In this document: positions 53,483-62,987 of the stretch, piece after piece
Position numbering within the stretch: position 1 is the stretch's first letter
Layout: the number at the start of each line of letters is the position of its first letter
Assembly: GCF_018437505.1 (NCBI RefSeq)
Contig: NZ_CP072467.1
Coordinates: 5,356,010 to 5,420,009, forward strand
Length of the DNA: 64,000 bases
Origin: Spiractinospora alimapuensis
GTDB taxonomy: Bacteria > Actinomycetota > Actinomycetes > Streptosporangiales > Streptosporangiaceae
Reading direction: 5' to 3'
Notes under the pieces: model-generated
Seen by the model: only the letters and a program-made list of their open reading frames with translations
The model's database searches: none
What the model was told of the DNA's origin: nothing
Translations under genes and position numbers: made by a program

Positions 53483-54334
53483 GTCGCGGCCGGGCGCGAC
53501 GCCCGTGGTTCGCATGCGGGGCGAGCGCTCGGGCCGGGACGGTCACTCGGCTCCCCGGCCGTCTCCCGCTTCGTCTCCAGCGTCCTGGTGCCCGGCGGCA
53601 TGGTCGCGGGTCACGTTCGCCGCCAACCCCGTCCGACGCATCGTCACCGCGCGGGCGGCCATCGTGCTCGTGGTCCTGTTGGTCGGGGAAGTCCGGCCAT
53701 GCCTCGCCTCCGTCGCATCGTCGGCCGGCTGGCCCCCCGGTGGTTGCGGAGAGCGCCCTTGGCGTGGCGGGGTCGCTCGTACTCGGGCGGCTCGCGTGGC
53801 CCTACGTCGTGCGGTGGACTGGACAAGGGGCCTCCGCCGGGCGGTGCCCGATCGGGAGAACCCCGCCCGGACCGTCTCCGACACGTTTGGAGGAGGGCCG
53901 TCCCTCGGGCCATGTCGTGCCGGCGCGTGGTTCTACCGCGCGGCCCGGAGTCAGCGTCTCGCTTCGTTCTCGTCGGTCAACTACGGAACCACTGTGCCTC
54001 CCTCCTCGGCCTCGCGAGTCACTCCACTGGATGACCGCTCACTCCGAGAGAGATCACCCGTGCGAAACACGACCCCACAAGGGCGGAGGCGGGCGACGGG
54101 CGGACACGGCACCCACAAACCACGGCCTCGTGCCCAGGGCCGGGGGCCGGTACTGGTCGTGGTCGCGTCCAGGACGAGCGGGTTCCGTCAGACACGTGGC
54201 GCACGGTGAACGGCGAAGGGTGCCGCCACGGCGGGATCGATAGACCCTCGGTACGCCGACGTCCCACCCGACGCACGCCCGACATGGCGGATCGCCTCAT
54301 GTGGAACCCGCGTGGGCGACGCCGTTCCCGTGAC
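53483..54334. other. Region without an intact gene, possible decayed membrane-protein gene
   Basis: About 850 nt. Around 53655-53830, hydrophobic segments appear in order in two plus-strand frames (IVLVVLLVGEV; then ESALGVAGSLVLGRLAWPYV and VRWTG; then LRRAVPDRENPARTVSD back in the first frame), as if a small membrane-protein gene had been frameshifted. No single open frame is convincing and no family is recognised. From 53990 to 54334 nothing is seen. Confidence 0.35.
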
Positions 54335-54859
54335 TCAGCTCCGGACGCGGTAGCCGAACAGTCGGACCGCGTAACCGGGGGAGTCGTCGTTGGCCGGATG
54401 GATGTACCAGCGGTGCGTGTTCTCGCCGATGGCCAGCTCGGTCCAGATCAGGTCGATCAGGCGGATGCGTGCCGGTACGGACGCGTCCGGGTCCAGGATG
54501 ACGCTGTAGGTGTGATCGGTGAGGCGCTGGGTGACCATCCCGACGGACTGGCCCTCCCAGATCGCCGGTACGGGGGCGTGACCGATTTCCACACCGCAGA
54601 GTCGTAGCTGTTCGATCTCCTCGTCCAGTGCCTCGGCGGCCAGTTCGTCGTCGAGGCGCAGCGCGTCCTCCAACTCGTCCCGGCTGGAGTCCTCACGGAG
54701 GTAGGCGTGCCGTGTCGGGTGACCACAGACGTCACAGGCGTGCCAGACAACGCAGCGCGCGGCGCCGAAGGCGGACTGTGCCTCACCGACACCGTCACTC
54801 CCACTGACATGTCGCAGTACGCCGCATTCGCAGCAGAGCGCCGTAAACTCCCGCTTCAT
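54335..54859 (-). CDS. Hypothetical protein with N-terminal zinc-ribbon-like cysteines
   Basis: 174 residues, not recognised with confidence. The first 50 residues contain C9-C10-x-C12 and C42-x2-C45 (HACDVCGH), the spacing of a treble-clef or zinc-ribbon knuckle. The rest is an acidic helical stretch (DSSRDELEDALRLDDELAAEALDEEIEQL) and a beta-rich end (YSVILDPDASVPARIRLIDLIWTEL). It starts at ATG 54859, where a less GC-rich stretch upstream probably holds the promoter. It could be a small DNA- or protein-binding factor; function unknown. Confidence 0.72.
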   Translation of the reverse strand: MKREFTALCCECGVLRHVSGSDGVGEAQSAFGAARCVVWHACDVCGHPTRHAYLREDSSRDELEDALRLDDELAAEALDEEIEQLRLCGVEIGHAPVPAIWEGQSVGMVTQRLTDHTYSVILDPDASVPARIRLIDLIWTELAIGENTHRWYIHPANDDSPGYAVRLFGYRVRS

Positions 54860-55015
54860 CTGAGTTCCCCCCTCCCAGGCGAGTATGCGACGGAACGTGT
54901 CACAAGTGAACCCAGGTGGCGCAGGAGTTCCTACAAGTTGTCACCATCAAAACCTAAAAGGAGACGTGGAGCGCCGTGGGGGGAGGGGCGAGGTGTGAGG
55001 TGTCTCTCGTCACGG

Positions 55016-55366
55016 CTACTCCAGGGAAAGTCCGCGCTTGTTGCGTTCCGTCCACTCTCGCATACGCTTCGGGTATCCGACAATTTGTACGTCGTAGACG
55101 GGCAGCCGCAATTTCCCGGCCACCTTCCGGATGACCTCGGGGGATCCCACCCGTCGCCGCGTCCACTCGCCGTCGTTGGCCACCGCCACAGCGGTGGTGT
55201 TGGTCGCGAAGGTCTCCGGTTCGACGAAGAACTCCACGCCCACGCGGCTCTGCGCGAAGTCCATCAGGGCCTTGATGTCGTCGTCTTCCGCGGCACGGTC
55301 GAATCGGTCCTTGCGGTCGCTGCGGCGTCGCGCCTTGCGCAGGCCGAAGCGGTCTCGCCAACCCAT
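55016..55366 (-). CDS. Conserved actinobacterial hypothetical protein
   Basis: A 116-residue basic protein: arginine/lysine-rich start (MGWRDRFGLRKARRRSDRKD), then ALMDFAQSRVGVEFFVEPET, WTRRRVGSPEVIRKVAGKLRLPVYDVQIVGYPKRMREW. The pattern is common to small proteins in many actinomycetes, sometimes labelled oxidoreductase without evidence. No cofactor site is visible. ATG 55366 is preferred because GAGGAG lies 8 nt upstream; GTG 55375 overlaps that box. It is 36 nt downstream of murI and may share its transcript. Confidence 0.75.
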   Translation of the reverse strand: MGWRDRFGLRKARRRSDRKDRFDRAAEDDDIKALMDFAQSRVGVEFFVEPETFATNTTAVAVANDGEWTRRRVGSPEVIRKVAGKLRLPVYDVQIVGYPKRMREWTERNKRGLSLE

Positions 55367-55402
55367 GCCTGACACTCCTCTTCGGTGGCTTCTCGGGAAA
55401 GC

Positions 55403-56236
55403 CTATCCGTGCGGGGTTCCCTCACGGCAGGCCGCGCGCGGCGGATCTTCGAGCGGATCGGCCCGTGTGACGTCGTCCTGTTCCTCGCCGGCGAGGAACA
55501 CGCCCGCTGGGTAGCGCAGCGCTCGGGTTGGTAGCGAAGTGGGGCGTCCGCTGGCCAGCACGGTCAGGCTGCCGGTCGGCGCGGAGCCGACCCGTGGTGG
55601 GAGTTCGAGTCGCCGCAGGATCTGGGCCGCGACGGGTGCCGCGGCGGTGAACAGTTCCACCGTGGGACCGACCTCCTCCGTGATCTGGGCGCTCACCAGG
55701 TCGTAGTGGGTGCAGCCGAGGACGACACCGCGGACGTCGGCCGGTGTGTGCTTCGCCGCGGCACGAAGCGCGGCGCGGGTGGCCTCGGGATCCGCGGCCT
55801 CGATCGCGTCCGCCAGGCCGGAACAGGCGACACTCGTCACGGCCAGTCCGTCGGCGAACCGGTCGATCAAGGATCGCTGGTAGTCGCTGCGTGCGGTCGC
55901 CGGGGTGGACCAGATGGCGAACGGTGCGCCGTGGGCCGCCGCCGGCTTGACCGCCGGGACCGTCCCGATGACCGGGACCGCCGGTTCGAACACCGTTCGC
56001 AGGGCTTCCAGGCCGTACACCGATGCCGTGTTACACAACACCGCCACCGCGTCCGCGGGCCCGGCGGCGCGCGCCCCGGCGAGCGCGCGTTCGGTGATTT
56101 CGGTCGCGTCACGCTGGCCCCACGGCATGTGGTCGGGGTCCATCGATAGCACGAGGTGGGCGTCTGGCCGGAGTCGTCGCAGCTCAGCGGCGGTGGAGAG
56201 CATCCCGATTCCGGAGTCGACCAGAACTATTCGCAC
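55403..56236 (-). CDS. murI: Glutamate racemase
   Basis: Supplies D-glutamate for peptidoglycan. The 277-residue product has the two catalytic cysteines C68 (VLCNTAS) and C175 (VLGCTHYDLV), with DSGIGM at residues 7-12 in place of the common DSGVGG. The C-terminus runs about 25 residues past the fold and is polar (EEQDDVTRADPLEDPPRAACREG). ATG 56236. Because the N-terminal motif is atypical, an Asp/Glu racemase of broader use is possible. The FAD-oxidase operon starts divergently 152 nt away. Confidence 0.85.
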   Translation of the reverse strand: MRIVLVDSGIGMLSTAAELRRLRPDAHLVLSMDPDHMPWGQRDATEITERALAGARAAGPADAVAVLCNTASVYGLEALRTVFEPAVPVIGTVPAVKPAAAHGAPFAIWSTPATARSDYQRSLIDRFADGLAVTSVACSGLADAIEAADPEATRAALRAAAKHTPADVRGVVLGCTHYDLVSAQITEEVGPTVELFTAAAPVAAQILRRLELPPRVGSAPTGSLTVLASGRPTSLPTRALRYPAGVFLAGEEQDDVTRADPLEDPPRAACREGTPHG

Positions 56237-56330
56237 GACTGGAGCTTACGACCCGGTGAGCACCGGATGCGCGTGACGGGCCGAACAACCCGAGGTGGGA
56301 CAGGCCACGCCGGTCGTTACACGCTTTAGA

Positions 56331-56346
56331 CCTACCGGCCGGTAGG
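56331..56346. promoter_or_regulatory. 16-bp perfect palindrome before the branched-fatty-acid operon
   Basis: CCTACCGGCCGGTAGG is fully symmetric, 42 nt upstream of the first gene of the operon. Sites with TACCGxxCGGTA symmetry are typical TetR-family (often fatty-acid-responsive) operators. No tetR gene adjoins, so the regulator would be encoded elsewhere. Confidence 0.7.
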
Positions 56347-56388
56347 CATAGGCTGTCCGGAAAGGCATCACAGACGAGAGGTCCGCGC

Positions 56389-57792
56389 ATGAGCCTCATG
56401 TCCAACCAGGTCGGTATGGCCGACCACGCGTCCGCGGTCGAACGCTTGCGCCGCGAGTTCGCGCGACTCCCGACCGACTCCCCGGTTCGCCTGGCCAAGC
56501 CGACGTCGAACCTGTTCCGGTTCGGTCGCGCGGACGACGCGGCCCGGCTCGACGTCAGCGCGTTCACGTCGGTGATCGAGATCGACCCCGACGCGCGGAC
56601 CGCCGAGGTCGGCGGGATGACCACCTACGAGGACCTGGTCGCCGCGACCCTGCCCCACGGGCTGATGCCTCTCGTCGTGCCCCAGTTGCGGACCATCACG
56701 CTGGGCGGTGCCGTCACCGGTCTCGGCATCGAGTCGTCCTCGTTCCGCAACGGGCTGCCACACGAGTCGGTGCGGGAGATCGAGGTCCTCACCGCGGACG
56801 GCGACGTCGTCGTCGCCCGCCCCGACAACGAACATCGCGAGCTATTCCGGGGCTTCCCGAACTCCTACGGCACCCTGGGCTACAGCCTGCGGCTGCGCAT
56901 CGAGCTCGAGCCGGTCAAACCGGCCGTTCACCTGCGCCACGTGCGGTTCACCAACGCGGAGGACGCGATGGCGGCGATCTCCCGCATCAGTGGGGAACGC
57001 GCCTATGAGGACCAACCGGTGGACTTCCTCGACGGAGTGGTGTTCGCTCCCGACGACATCTACCTCACCCTCGCCCGGTTCGTTGACCGAGCGCCGTGGC
57101 TCAGCGACTACACCGGGCTGGACGTCTACTACCGCTCGATTCCCCGCTACGCCGGCAACGGTCCCGGGGACTACATGACCACCGAGGCCTACCTCTGGCG
57201 GTGGGACACCGACTGGTTCTGGTGTTCGCGCGCCTTCGGGGTGCAGAATCCCGCGGTGCGGGCTCTGTGGCCCCGCAGGTTCAAACGGTCCGACGTCTAC
57301 CGCCGTCTCGTCGCCCTCGACCGTCGCACGGACTTCAGCCGCCTCCTCGCCCACTATCGCGGACGCCCACAGAGCGAACCCGTCATCCAGGACGTCGAGG
57401 TCGGAGTCGACCGCGGGGCCGAGTTCCTCGACTTCTTCCACCGCGACATCGGTATGAGCCCGATCTGGATGTGCCCACTGCGGCTGCGTGACGAGCGCAC
57501 CTGGCCGCTCTACCCGTTGGAGCCCGAGCAGCTCTACGTGAACTTCGGGTTCTGGGGGCTCGTTCCGCGGCGTGGAGCCCAGGCCAAGGACCACTACAAC
57601 CGACGGATCGAATCCGAGGTGACGCGACTTGGCGGGCACAAGTCGCTCTACTCGGACTCCTTCTACACCCAGGACGAGTTCTGGCACCTCTACAACGGGG
57701 CGGCGTACCGCGAACTCAAAGCGGCGTACGACCCAGGGGGGCGTCTGCTCGACCTCTACGCGAAATGCGTTGGCAACGGGCGGGGAGCCTGA
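56389..57792 (+). CDS. tmsA: FAD-binding oxidoreductase, 10-methylene fatty acid reductase (TmsA/BfaA/Rv0449c type)
   Basis: Proposed to reduce the 10-methylene group made by the next gene's product to a 10-methyl branch in phospholipid acyl chains. The 467-residue protein has a PCMH-type FAD domain (about 45-185: GGMTTYEDLVAATLPHGLMP, RTITLGGAVTGLGIESSSFR), then a domain like the Diminuto/24-dehydrocholesterol reductase group with DIGMSPIWMCPLRL and YVNFGFWG. ATG 56389 has GAGAGG 6 nt upstream; ATG 56398 is an alternative. First of three same-strand genes behind a palindromic operator. Confidence 0.82.
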   Translation: MSLMSNQVGMADHASAVERLRREFARLPTDSPVRLAKPTSNLFRFGRADDAARLDVSAFTSVIEIDPDARTAEVGGMTTYEDLVAATLPHGLMPLVVPQLRTITLGGAVTGLGIESSSFRNGLPHESVREIEVLTADGDVVVARPDNEHRELFRGFPNSYGTLGYSLRLRIELEPVKPAVHLRHVRFTNAEDAMAAISRISGERAYEDQPVDFLDGVVFAPDDIYLTLARFVDRAPWLSDYTGLDVYYRSIPRYAGNGPGDYMTTEAYLWRWDTDWFWCSRAFGVQNPAVRALWPRRFKRSDVYRRLVALDRRTDFSRLLAHYRGRPQSEPVIQDVEVGVDRGAEFLDFFHRDIGMSPIWMCPLRLRDERTWPLYPLEPEQLYVNFGFWGLVPRRGAQAKDHYNRRIESEVTRLGGHKSLYSDSFYTQDEFWHLYNGAAYRELKAAYDPGGRLLDLYAKCVGNGRGA

Positions 57793-57847
57793 TCCAATCG
57801 GGCACCGTGCCAGCGCGGAAGACTGATCGAAGAGGAGTCTGGACGAA

Positions 57848-59110
57848 ATGCGGCTTGCCGAGATCTTCGAACGAATCGTGGGCCCCGAAGCTCCAGTCCG
57901 GTTTCGGGCGTTCGACGGTAGTGAGGCAGGAGACCCCACCAGTGACGTCTCCATCGTGATCCGCACCCCGGTCGCGCTCAACTACCTGGCCGGGTCACCG
58001 GGGGCGGTCGGACTCACCCGCGCCTTCGTGGCCGGACACATCGACGTCGAAGGCGACATGTACACGGCGTTACGCCGGATGTCGGAGCTGACGCTCGTCG
58101 ACAGCGTGAGCCCAGGCCAGGTCCTCGGCTTGGTGCGGGACATCGGCTGGGTCAAGTTCGTCAACCGGGTACCCCCGCCTCCCCAGGAGATGCGCCGCGG
58201 TCGACTCCTAGGGCGGGGCACCCGTCACTCCAAGTCGCGCGACGCCGAGGTCATCCACCACCACTACGACGTGTCCAACGAGTTCTACGAGCTCGTCCTC
58301 GGTCCCGCCATGACCTACACGTGCGCGGTGTACCCAGGGACCGACACGTCGCTGGAACAGGCACAGTGGCACAAGCACGACCTCGTCGCCCGCAAGCTGG
58401 GACTCGAGGAGGGCATGCGGCTCCTGGACGTCGGCTGCGGTTGGGGCGGCATGGTCATCCACGCGGCCAAGGAGTACGGGGTGCGGGGACTCGGCGTCAC
58501 CCTCTCGGTGCAGCAGGCCGAGTGGGCGCAGAAGAAGATCGCCGAACTCGGTCTCGAGGGGCTGGCCGAGGTGCGCCACCTCGACTACCGCGACGTCCCC
58601 GACGGTTCCTTCGACCGGGTCAGTTCGATCGGGCTGACCGAACACATCGGCAAGAAGAACGTGCCGGACTACTTCGCGTCGCTGTACCGCAAACTGAAGC
58701 CGGGCGGCCGTCTGCTCAACCACTGCATCACTCGTCCGGACAACCACTCCCCGGCCCGTAAGCCCGGCGGCGTCATCAACCGTTACGTGTTCCCCGACGG
58801 TGAACTCGAGGGGCCGGGCTGGCTGAACACGGAGATGAACGAGGCCGGCTTCGAGGTCCGACACCAGGAGAACCTGCGGGAGCACTACGCCCTGACACTG
58901 CGGGACTGGAGCGCGAACCTCGACCGCAACTGGGAGGCGGCCGTCGCCCAGGTGGGGGAGGGGACGGCGCGGGTGTGGCGGCTGTACATCGCCGGCTCGC
59001 GACTGGGGTTCGAACGCAACGTGGTGCAGCTCCACCAGATCCTCGGTGTCAAACTCGACGGGACGGACGCGGGGATGCCCCTGCGTCCCCGGTTCGAACC
59101 TGGGGGATGA
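57848..59110 (+). CDS. tmsB: Cyclopropane-synthase-like fatty acid methyltransferase (TmsB/BfaB/UfaA1 type)
   Basis: SAM-dependent methylation of the oleoyl double bond in phospholipids, giving a 10-methylene intermediate when paired with TmsA. The 420-residue product has the CFA N-terminal lipid-binding part (about 1-125), VIHHHYDVSNEFYELVLG (136-152), SAM motif LLDVGCGWGG (192-201) and the bicarbonate-site region SIGLTEHIGKK with E265/H266. ATG 57848, 55 nt after tmsA. The pairing with the FAD protein argues for branched rather than cyclopropane products. Confidence 0.85.
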   Translation: MRLAEIFERIVGPEAPVRFRAFDGSEAGDPTSDVSIVIRTPVALNYLAGSPGAVGLTRAFVAGHIDVEGDMYTALRRMSELTLVDSVSPGQVLGLVRDIGWVKFVNRVPPPPQEMRRGRLLGRGTRHSKSRDAEVIHHHYDVSNEFYELVLGPAMTYTCAVYPGTDTSLEQAQWHKHDLVARKLGLEEGMRLLDVGCGWGGMVIHAAKEYGVRGLGVTLSVQQAEWAQKKIAELGLEGLAEVRHLDYRDVPDGSFDRVSSIGLTEHIGKKNVPDYFASLYRKLKPGGRLLNHCITRPDNHSPARKPGGVINRYVFPDGELEGPGWLNTEMNEAGFEVRHQENLREHYALTLRDWSANLDRNWEAAVAQVGEGTARVWRLYIAGSRLGFERNVVQLHQILGVKLDGTDAGMPLRPRFEPGG

Positions 59111-59117
59111 TTCCACC

Positions 59118-59558
59118 ATGGATCCACAGTCCGAGGGAATGAAGAGCCTCACGATCTCACTGATCGAGGCCTACGTAGAACGCGACGCCGACGGAGTGGA
59201 GGAGCGCTCCGCCGCCATTCTGCGTGACGGCGTGGACGCGGCACTCTCCGACCTCAAGGTCTTCGCCGCGTTCCTCGCCAGACGCGTCCAGGAGACCGGA
59301 CTCGCCTGGCGGCCCTCGGACTCACGCGAGGCCGTCGCCCGGGCCGTCGCCGACATGCTCCCCCCGGAGATCGAGCTCGCGGTGGTGTCGGCCTGGGAGG
59401 CACACGCCCTGGGTGAGGAGGAGGCCGCGGAGCAGTTCACCCGCGGTGACCCACAGATCCGTCTCCACATGCTCGCGGCGTTCTGCGCCGCGATCGGACA
59501 GGCGGTCTACGAACCGGCCGAACTCATCTCCACGCTCCGGCTCGCCGCCGGACTGTGA
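59118..59558 (+). CDS. Small helical protein of the branched-fatty-acid operon (TmsC-like position)
   Basis: A 146-residue, apparently all-helical, acidic soluble protein (SLIEAYVERDADGVEERSAA, AAFLARRVQETGL, DMLPPEIELAVVSAWEAHAL, IRLHMLAAFCAAIGQAVYEP). ATG 59118 has GGGGGA 10 nt upstream and lies 7 nt after tmsB, so it is co-transcribed. In several actinomycetes a third uncharacterised gene, tmsC, accompanies tmsAB; I assign this only by position, not by sequence match. No catalytic motif is seen. Confidence 0.7.
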   Translation: MDPQSEGMKSLTISLIEAYVERDADGVEERSAAILRDGVDAALSDLKVFAAFLARRVQETGLAWRPSDSREAVARAVADMLPPEIELAVVSAWEAHALGEEEAAEQFTRGDPQIRLHMLAAFCAAIGQAVYEPAELISTLRLAAGL

Positions 59559-59624
59559 CCGCGGCTCGCCCGACCGGTCGCCGTGTGCGGCCGGCCGGGT
59601 GGGAGGCCCCAGGGAAACGGGGCG

Positions 59625-60043
59625 TCAGTCCTCCGAAACCCGAACCAGCGTCGCCGAGCCGGGCGACTCGTCGGTGTCGCTGATCGCGATCTCCGAGAGT
59701 CGCCAGGACTCCGCGCCGAGGTCCAGGGTGTCGCCCAGGGTCAGACGTCGGGTCTCGTCCGGCGTCGGAGCGGACGTTGAGGATCACGACCGGATCCTCG
59801 CTGTTCTCGAACGCGGTGACCTGCACGGTCCACGGCGTCTCGTCGTCGGTGAAGGTCTGGGCGATCCGCTCGTCCAGCCGGACCCGATCCTCGTCGGGGC
59901 CGACAGTGGGGGCCACACTCGAGTCCGACGCGACCGTCGCGTCGTTCTGGGGGGGAGGAGTGACAGCCAGTGAGCCCGAGCGCCACGCACAGAACCACCG
60001 CGGCGAGCACCCGGGGCCGTTGAACGTAGTCCTTGGCAGGCAT
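59625..60043 (-). pseudogene. Lipoprotein gene broken by two frameshifts
   Basis: Read on the minus strand, ATG 60043 gives MPAKDYVQRPRVLAAVVLCV and a lipobox LTGC. After about 25 residues the sense continues in a second frame (PPPQNDATVASDSSVAPTVG, RVRLDERIAQTFTDDETPWTV, VTAFENSEDPVVILNVRSD) and then a third frame (LGAESWRLSEIAISDTDESP, then GSATLVRVSED and the stop at 59625). Joined, these give one coherent lipoprotein of about 140 residues with a strand-rich, DUF-like body. Two indels are required, so it is a pseudogene or lies on badly called sequence. GGGGGA lies before the ATG. Confidence 0.65.
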
Positions 60044-60439
60044 GGCGGAATCCCCCAGCAGGATTGTCGTTGGTGGTCGCTGCTCCGGATGACCCGTCCG
60101 GGTTCGCCGGAGCGGGCGCGGTGGCAGCGGAAGGCGCGCAGCGAGCGGTGCCTCGCCGTCCGTAACATTGTGACACCCCATGGCGGCGGTTGTGTGCCAG
60201 GACAGCCCATCCGATAGCGGAGTGACAGCGGATCGTTACGGGATGACGACTGGTGTGGCCTTGGCGACACCAATGAGTCGAAGGGGCATCCCCCGGCACG
60301 CTAACCTTGGGAAATCAGGGCGAGACACCCTGGCCGCCCCAGCGAGAACACGCTGTCGGCCAGAGGACGGCGCCGGACTCCCGGTCGCGAGCCCGTTGAC
60401 GATGCCCCGCGCACGACCCGGTAGAGGACGACGCACGCG
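60044..60439. other. leuS upstream region
   Basis: About 400 nt with no supported gene. It must carry the leuS promoter. No T-box (the GGUGG antiterminator element with specifier loop) was recognised, nor a leucine-rich leader peptide. Confidence 0.5.
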
Positions 60440-62932
60440 ATGACAATGGTAGACGGAACGCAGGCCCAGGGCGAGGCGTACGACGCCCAGAGCCTGCAGG
60501 ACAAGTGGCAGCGGCGCTGGACCGAGGACAATCCGTTCACGGCGAGCGAGGACCCGACCGACAAGCGGCCGCGCTCCTACGTCCTCGACATGTTCCCCTA
60601 CCCCTCCGGTGACCTCCACATGGGCCACGCCGAGGCGTTCGCCATGGGCGACGTGGTCGCGCGCTACCGGTTCCAACTGGGCGAGAACGTGTTGCACCCC
60701 ATCGGCTGGGACTCCTTCGGGCTGCCCGCGGAGAACGCGGCCATCCAGCGCGGAACCCACCCCGCGGAGTGGACCTACGCCAACATCGAGACCCAGGCCG
60801 CGTCCTTCAAGCGCTACGCGGCCTCCTTCGACTGGTCCCGGCGGTTGCACACCAGCGATCCGGAGTACTACCGCTGGAACCAGTGGCTGTTCCTGCGGTT
60901 CTTCGAGCGCGGCCTGGCGTACCGCAAGGGCGGCCTCGTCAACTGGTGCCCCAAGGACCAGACGGTCCTGGCCAACGAGCAGGTGGTACAGGGGCGCTGC
61001 GAGCGTTGCGGCACCGAGGTGGTGCGTCGCAGCCTGGACCAGTGGTACTTCCGGATCACCGAGTACGCCGACCGACTGCTGGACGACATGGCGCAACTGG
61101 AGGGCTGCTGGCCCGAGCGCGTGCTCACGATGCAGCGCAACTGGATCGGCCGTTCCCACGGTGCCGACGTCCACTTCCAGATCGAAGGTCGCGAGGAACC
61201 GGTCACGGTCTTCACGACCCGGCCGGACACGTTGTACGGCGCGACCTTCTTCGTCGTCGCGGCGGACGCCCCGCTGGCCGAGGAGCTGTGCGCGCCGGAA
61301 CGACGCTCGGAGTTCGAGGCCTACCGCGAGAAGGTCGCCAAGCTGAGCGACATCGAGCGCCAGTCCACCGAGCGGCAGAAGACCGGTGTGTTCCTCGGAC
61401 GCTACGCCGTCAATCCGGTCAACGGGGAGCAGATCCCCGTGTGGGCCGCCGACTACGTTCTCGCTGACTACGGCCACGGCGCCATCATGGCGGTCCCGGC
61501 GCACGACCAGCGGGACCTCGACTTCGCGCGGACCTTCGACCTGCCGGTGCGGGTCGTGCTGGACACCGGCGAGCCCGATCCGCGGGAAACCGGGGTGGCC
61601 ACGGTCGGCGAGGGCACCATGGTCAACTCCGGTCCGTTGGACGGGCTCAGCAAGACCGACGCCATCGAGCGCATCGTCGACGTCCTGGCCGAGCGCGCGA
61701 CCGGCAACGCGACGGTCAACTTCCGCCTGCGTGACTGGCTGCTCTCGCGGCAGCGCTACTGGGGCACACCGATCCCGATCATCCACTGCCCCGACTGCGG
61801 CGAGGTTCCGGTCCCCGAGGACCAGTTGCCGGTCACCCTCCCGGACCTGCGTGGCGCGGACCTGGCCCCCAAGGGGGTCTCTCCACTGGCGACCGCGACC
61901 GACTGGGTGAACGTCGACTGCCCCTCCTGCCAAGGGCCGGCGACCCGGGACACCGACACCATGGACACGTTCGTCGACTCGGCCTGGTACTTCCTGCGGT
62001 ACTGCTCTCCCCGCATGGACAGTGCCCCCTTCGACAGCGACGCCGTGAACGCGTGGGGACCGATCGACCAGTACGTCGGCGGCGTCGAGCACGCGGTGCT
62101 GCACCTGCTGTACGCGCGGTTCTTCACCAAGGTGCTCCACGACATGGGCATGATCCGCTTCACCGAGCCCTTCACCCGGCTGCTCAACCAGGGCCAGGTC
62201 ATCAACCAGGGCAAGGCGATGTCGAAGTCGCTGGGCAACGGGGTCGACCTGGGCGTCGAGATCGACAACTACGGTGTGGACGCCGTGCGGCTCACCATGG
62301 TGTTCGCCGGTCCTCCCGAGGACGACATCGACTGGGCCGACGTCTCGCCCGCCGCCTCCCTGCGTTTCCTGAGCCGCGCCCTGCGGGTCATGACCGAGGC
62401 GGGCGCCGCCTCCGAACCCGGCAGCGACCCGGCCAGTGGCGACATCGCCCTGCGTAAGGTCACCCACCAGACCATCGACAAGGTCACCACCGCGATGGAG
62501 GCGTTCCGGTTCAACGTCGCCGTGGCTCGCCTGATGGAGTTGGTGACCGCCGCCCGCAAGGCCATCGACGCGGGCCCTGGAGCGGCGGACCCGGCCGTGC
62601 GTGAGGCCGCCGAGACCATCGCCGTCGTGCTGTCCCTCGTCGCCCCCTACGCCGCGGAGGAAGGCTGGGAACGCCTGGGCGGAAAGGGCTCGGTCTCACT
62701 GGGCAACTGGCCTAAGGCCGAACCCGACCTGCTGGTCCAGGAGTCGGTGACCTGCGTCGTCCAGGTCCAGAGCAAGGTCCGCGACAAGCTGGAGGTCGCC
62801 CCCGACATCGACGACGCCGAACTGGAACGCCTCGCCCTGGCGTCGGAGAAGGTCCAGGCCCACCTCCAGGACCGCGAGATCCGCCGCGTCGTCGTCCGCG
62901 CCCCCAAGCTGGTGAACATCGTCGTGGGGTGA
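60440..62932 (+). CDS. leuS: Leucyl-tRNA synthetase
   Basis: Class I synthetase that charges tRNA-Leu. The 830-residue product is full length for the bacterial form. The HIGH motif reads H60-M-G-H63 in [19 protein letters not shown]; the CP1 editing domain ([15 protein letters not shown], then [16 protein letters not shown]) is intact; the KMSKS motif reads A593-M-S-K-S597 in [11 protein letters not shown] zinc-type cysteine pair ([11 protein letters not shown]) and CPSC are present. ATG 60440 or the ATG two codons later could start. Confidence 0.97.
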   Translation: MTMVDGTQAQGEAYDAQSLQDKWQRRWTEDNPFTASEDPTDKRPRSYVLDMFPYPSGDLHMGHAEAFAMGDVVARYRFQLGENVLHPIGWDSFGLPAENAAIQRGTHPAEWTYANIETQAASFKRYAASFDWSRRLHTSDPEYYRWNQWLFLRFFERGLAYRKGGLVNWCPKDQTVLANEQVVQGRCERCGTEVVRRSLDQWYFRITEYADRLLDDMAQLEGCWPERVLTMQRNWIGRSHGADVHFQIEGREEPVTVFTTRPDTLYGATFFVVAADAPLAEELCAPERRSEFEAYREKVAKLSDIERQSTERQKTGVFLGRYAVNPVNGEQIPVWAADYVLADYGHGAIMAVPAHDQRDLDFARTFDLPVRVVLDTGEPDPRETGVATVGEGTMVNSGPLDGLSKTDAIERIVDVLAERATGNATVNFRLRDWLLSRQRYWGTPIPIIHCPDCGEVPVPEDQLPVTLPDLRGADLAPKGVSPLATATDWVNVDCPSCQGPATRDTDTMDTFVDSAWYFLRYCSPRMDSAPFDSDAVNAWGPIDQYVGGVEHAVLHLLYARFFTKVLHDMGMIRFTEPFTRLLNQGQVINQGKAMSKSLGNGVDLGVEIDNYGVDAVRLTMVFAGPPEDDIDWADVSPAASLRFLSRALRVMTEAGAASEPGSDPASGDIALRKVTHQTIDKVTTAMEAFRFNVAVARLMELVTAARKAIDAGPGAADPAVREAAETIAVVLSLVAPYAAEEGWERLGGKGSVSLGNWPKAEPDLLVQESVTCVVQVQSKVRDKLEVAPDIDDAELERLALASEKVQAHLQDREIRRVVVRAPKLVNIVVG

Positions 62933-62956
62933 GCTCGAAGCACCCGGTGAGTGGAC

Positions 62957-62974
62957 TTCGGAATATGTTCCGAA
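62957..62974. promoter_or_regulatory. Operator TTCGGAA-TATG-TTCCGAA of the toxin-antitoxin pair
   Basis: Perfect 7-bp arms with a 4-nt spacer, ending 13 nt before the antitoxin start. The position over the presumed promoter fits autorepression by a Phd-type antitoxin or antitoxin-toxin complex. Confidence 0.7.
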
Positions 62975-62987
62975 CTAGTCTGTTGGT

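Noticed and set aside
60044-60439. T-box riboswitch or leucine leader peptide before leuS
   Set aside because: No T-box core sequence, specifier loop or leucine-rich short frame was found.
60236-62467. 743-codon minus-strand open frame
   Set aside because: Antisense shadow of leuS, whose catalytic motifs are all on the plus strand.
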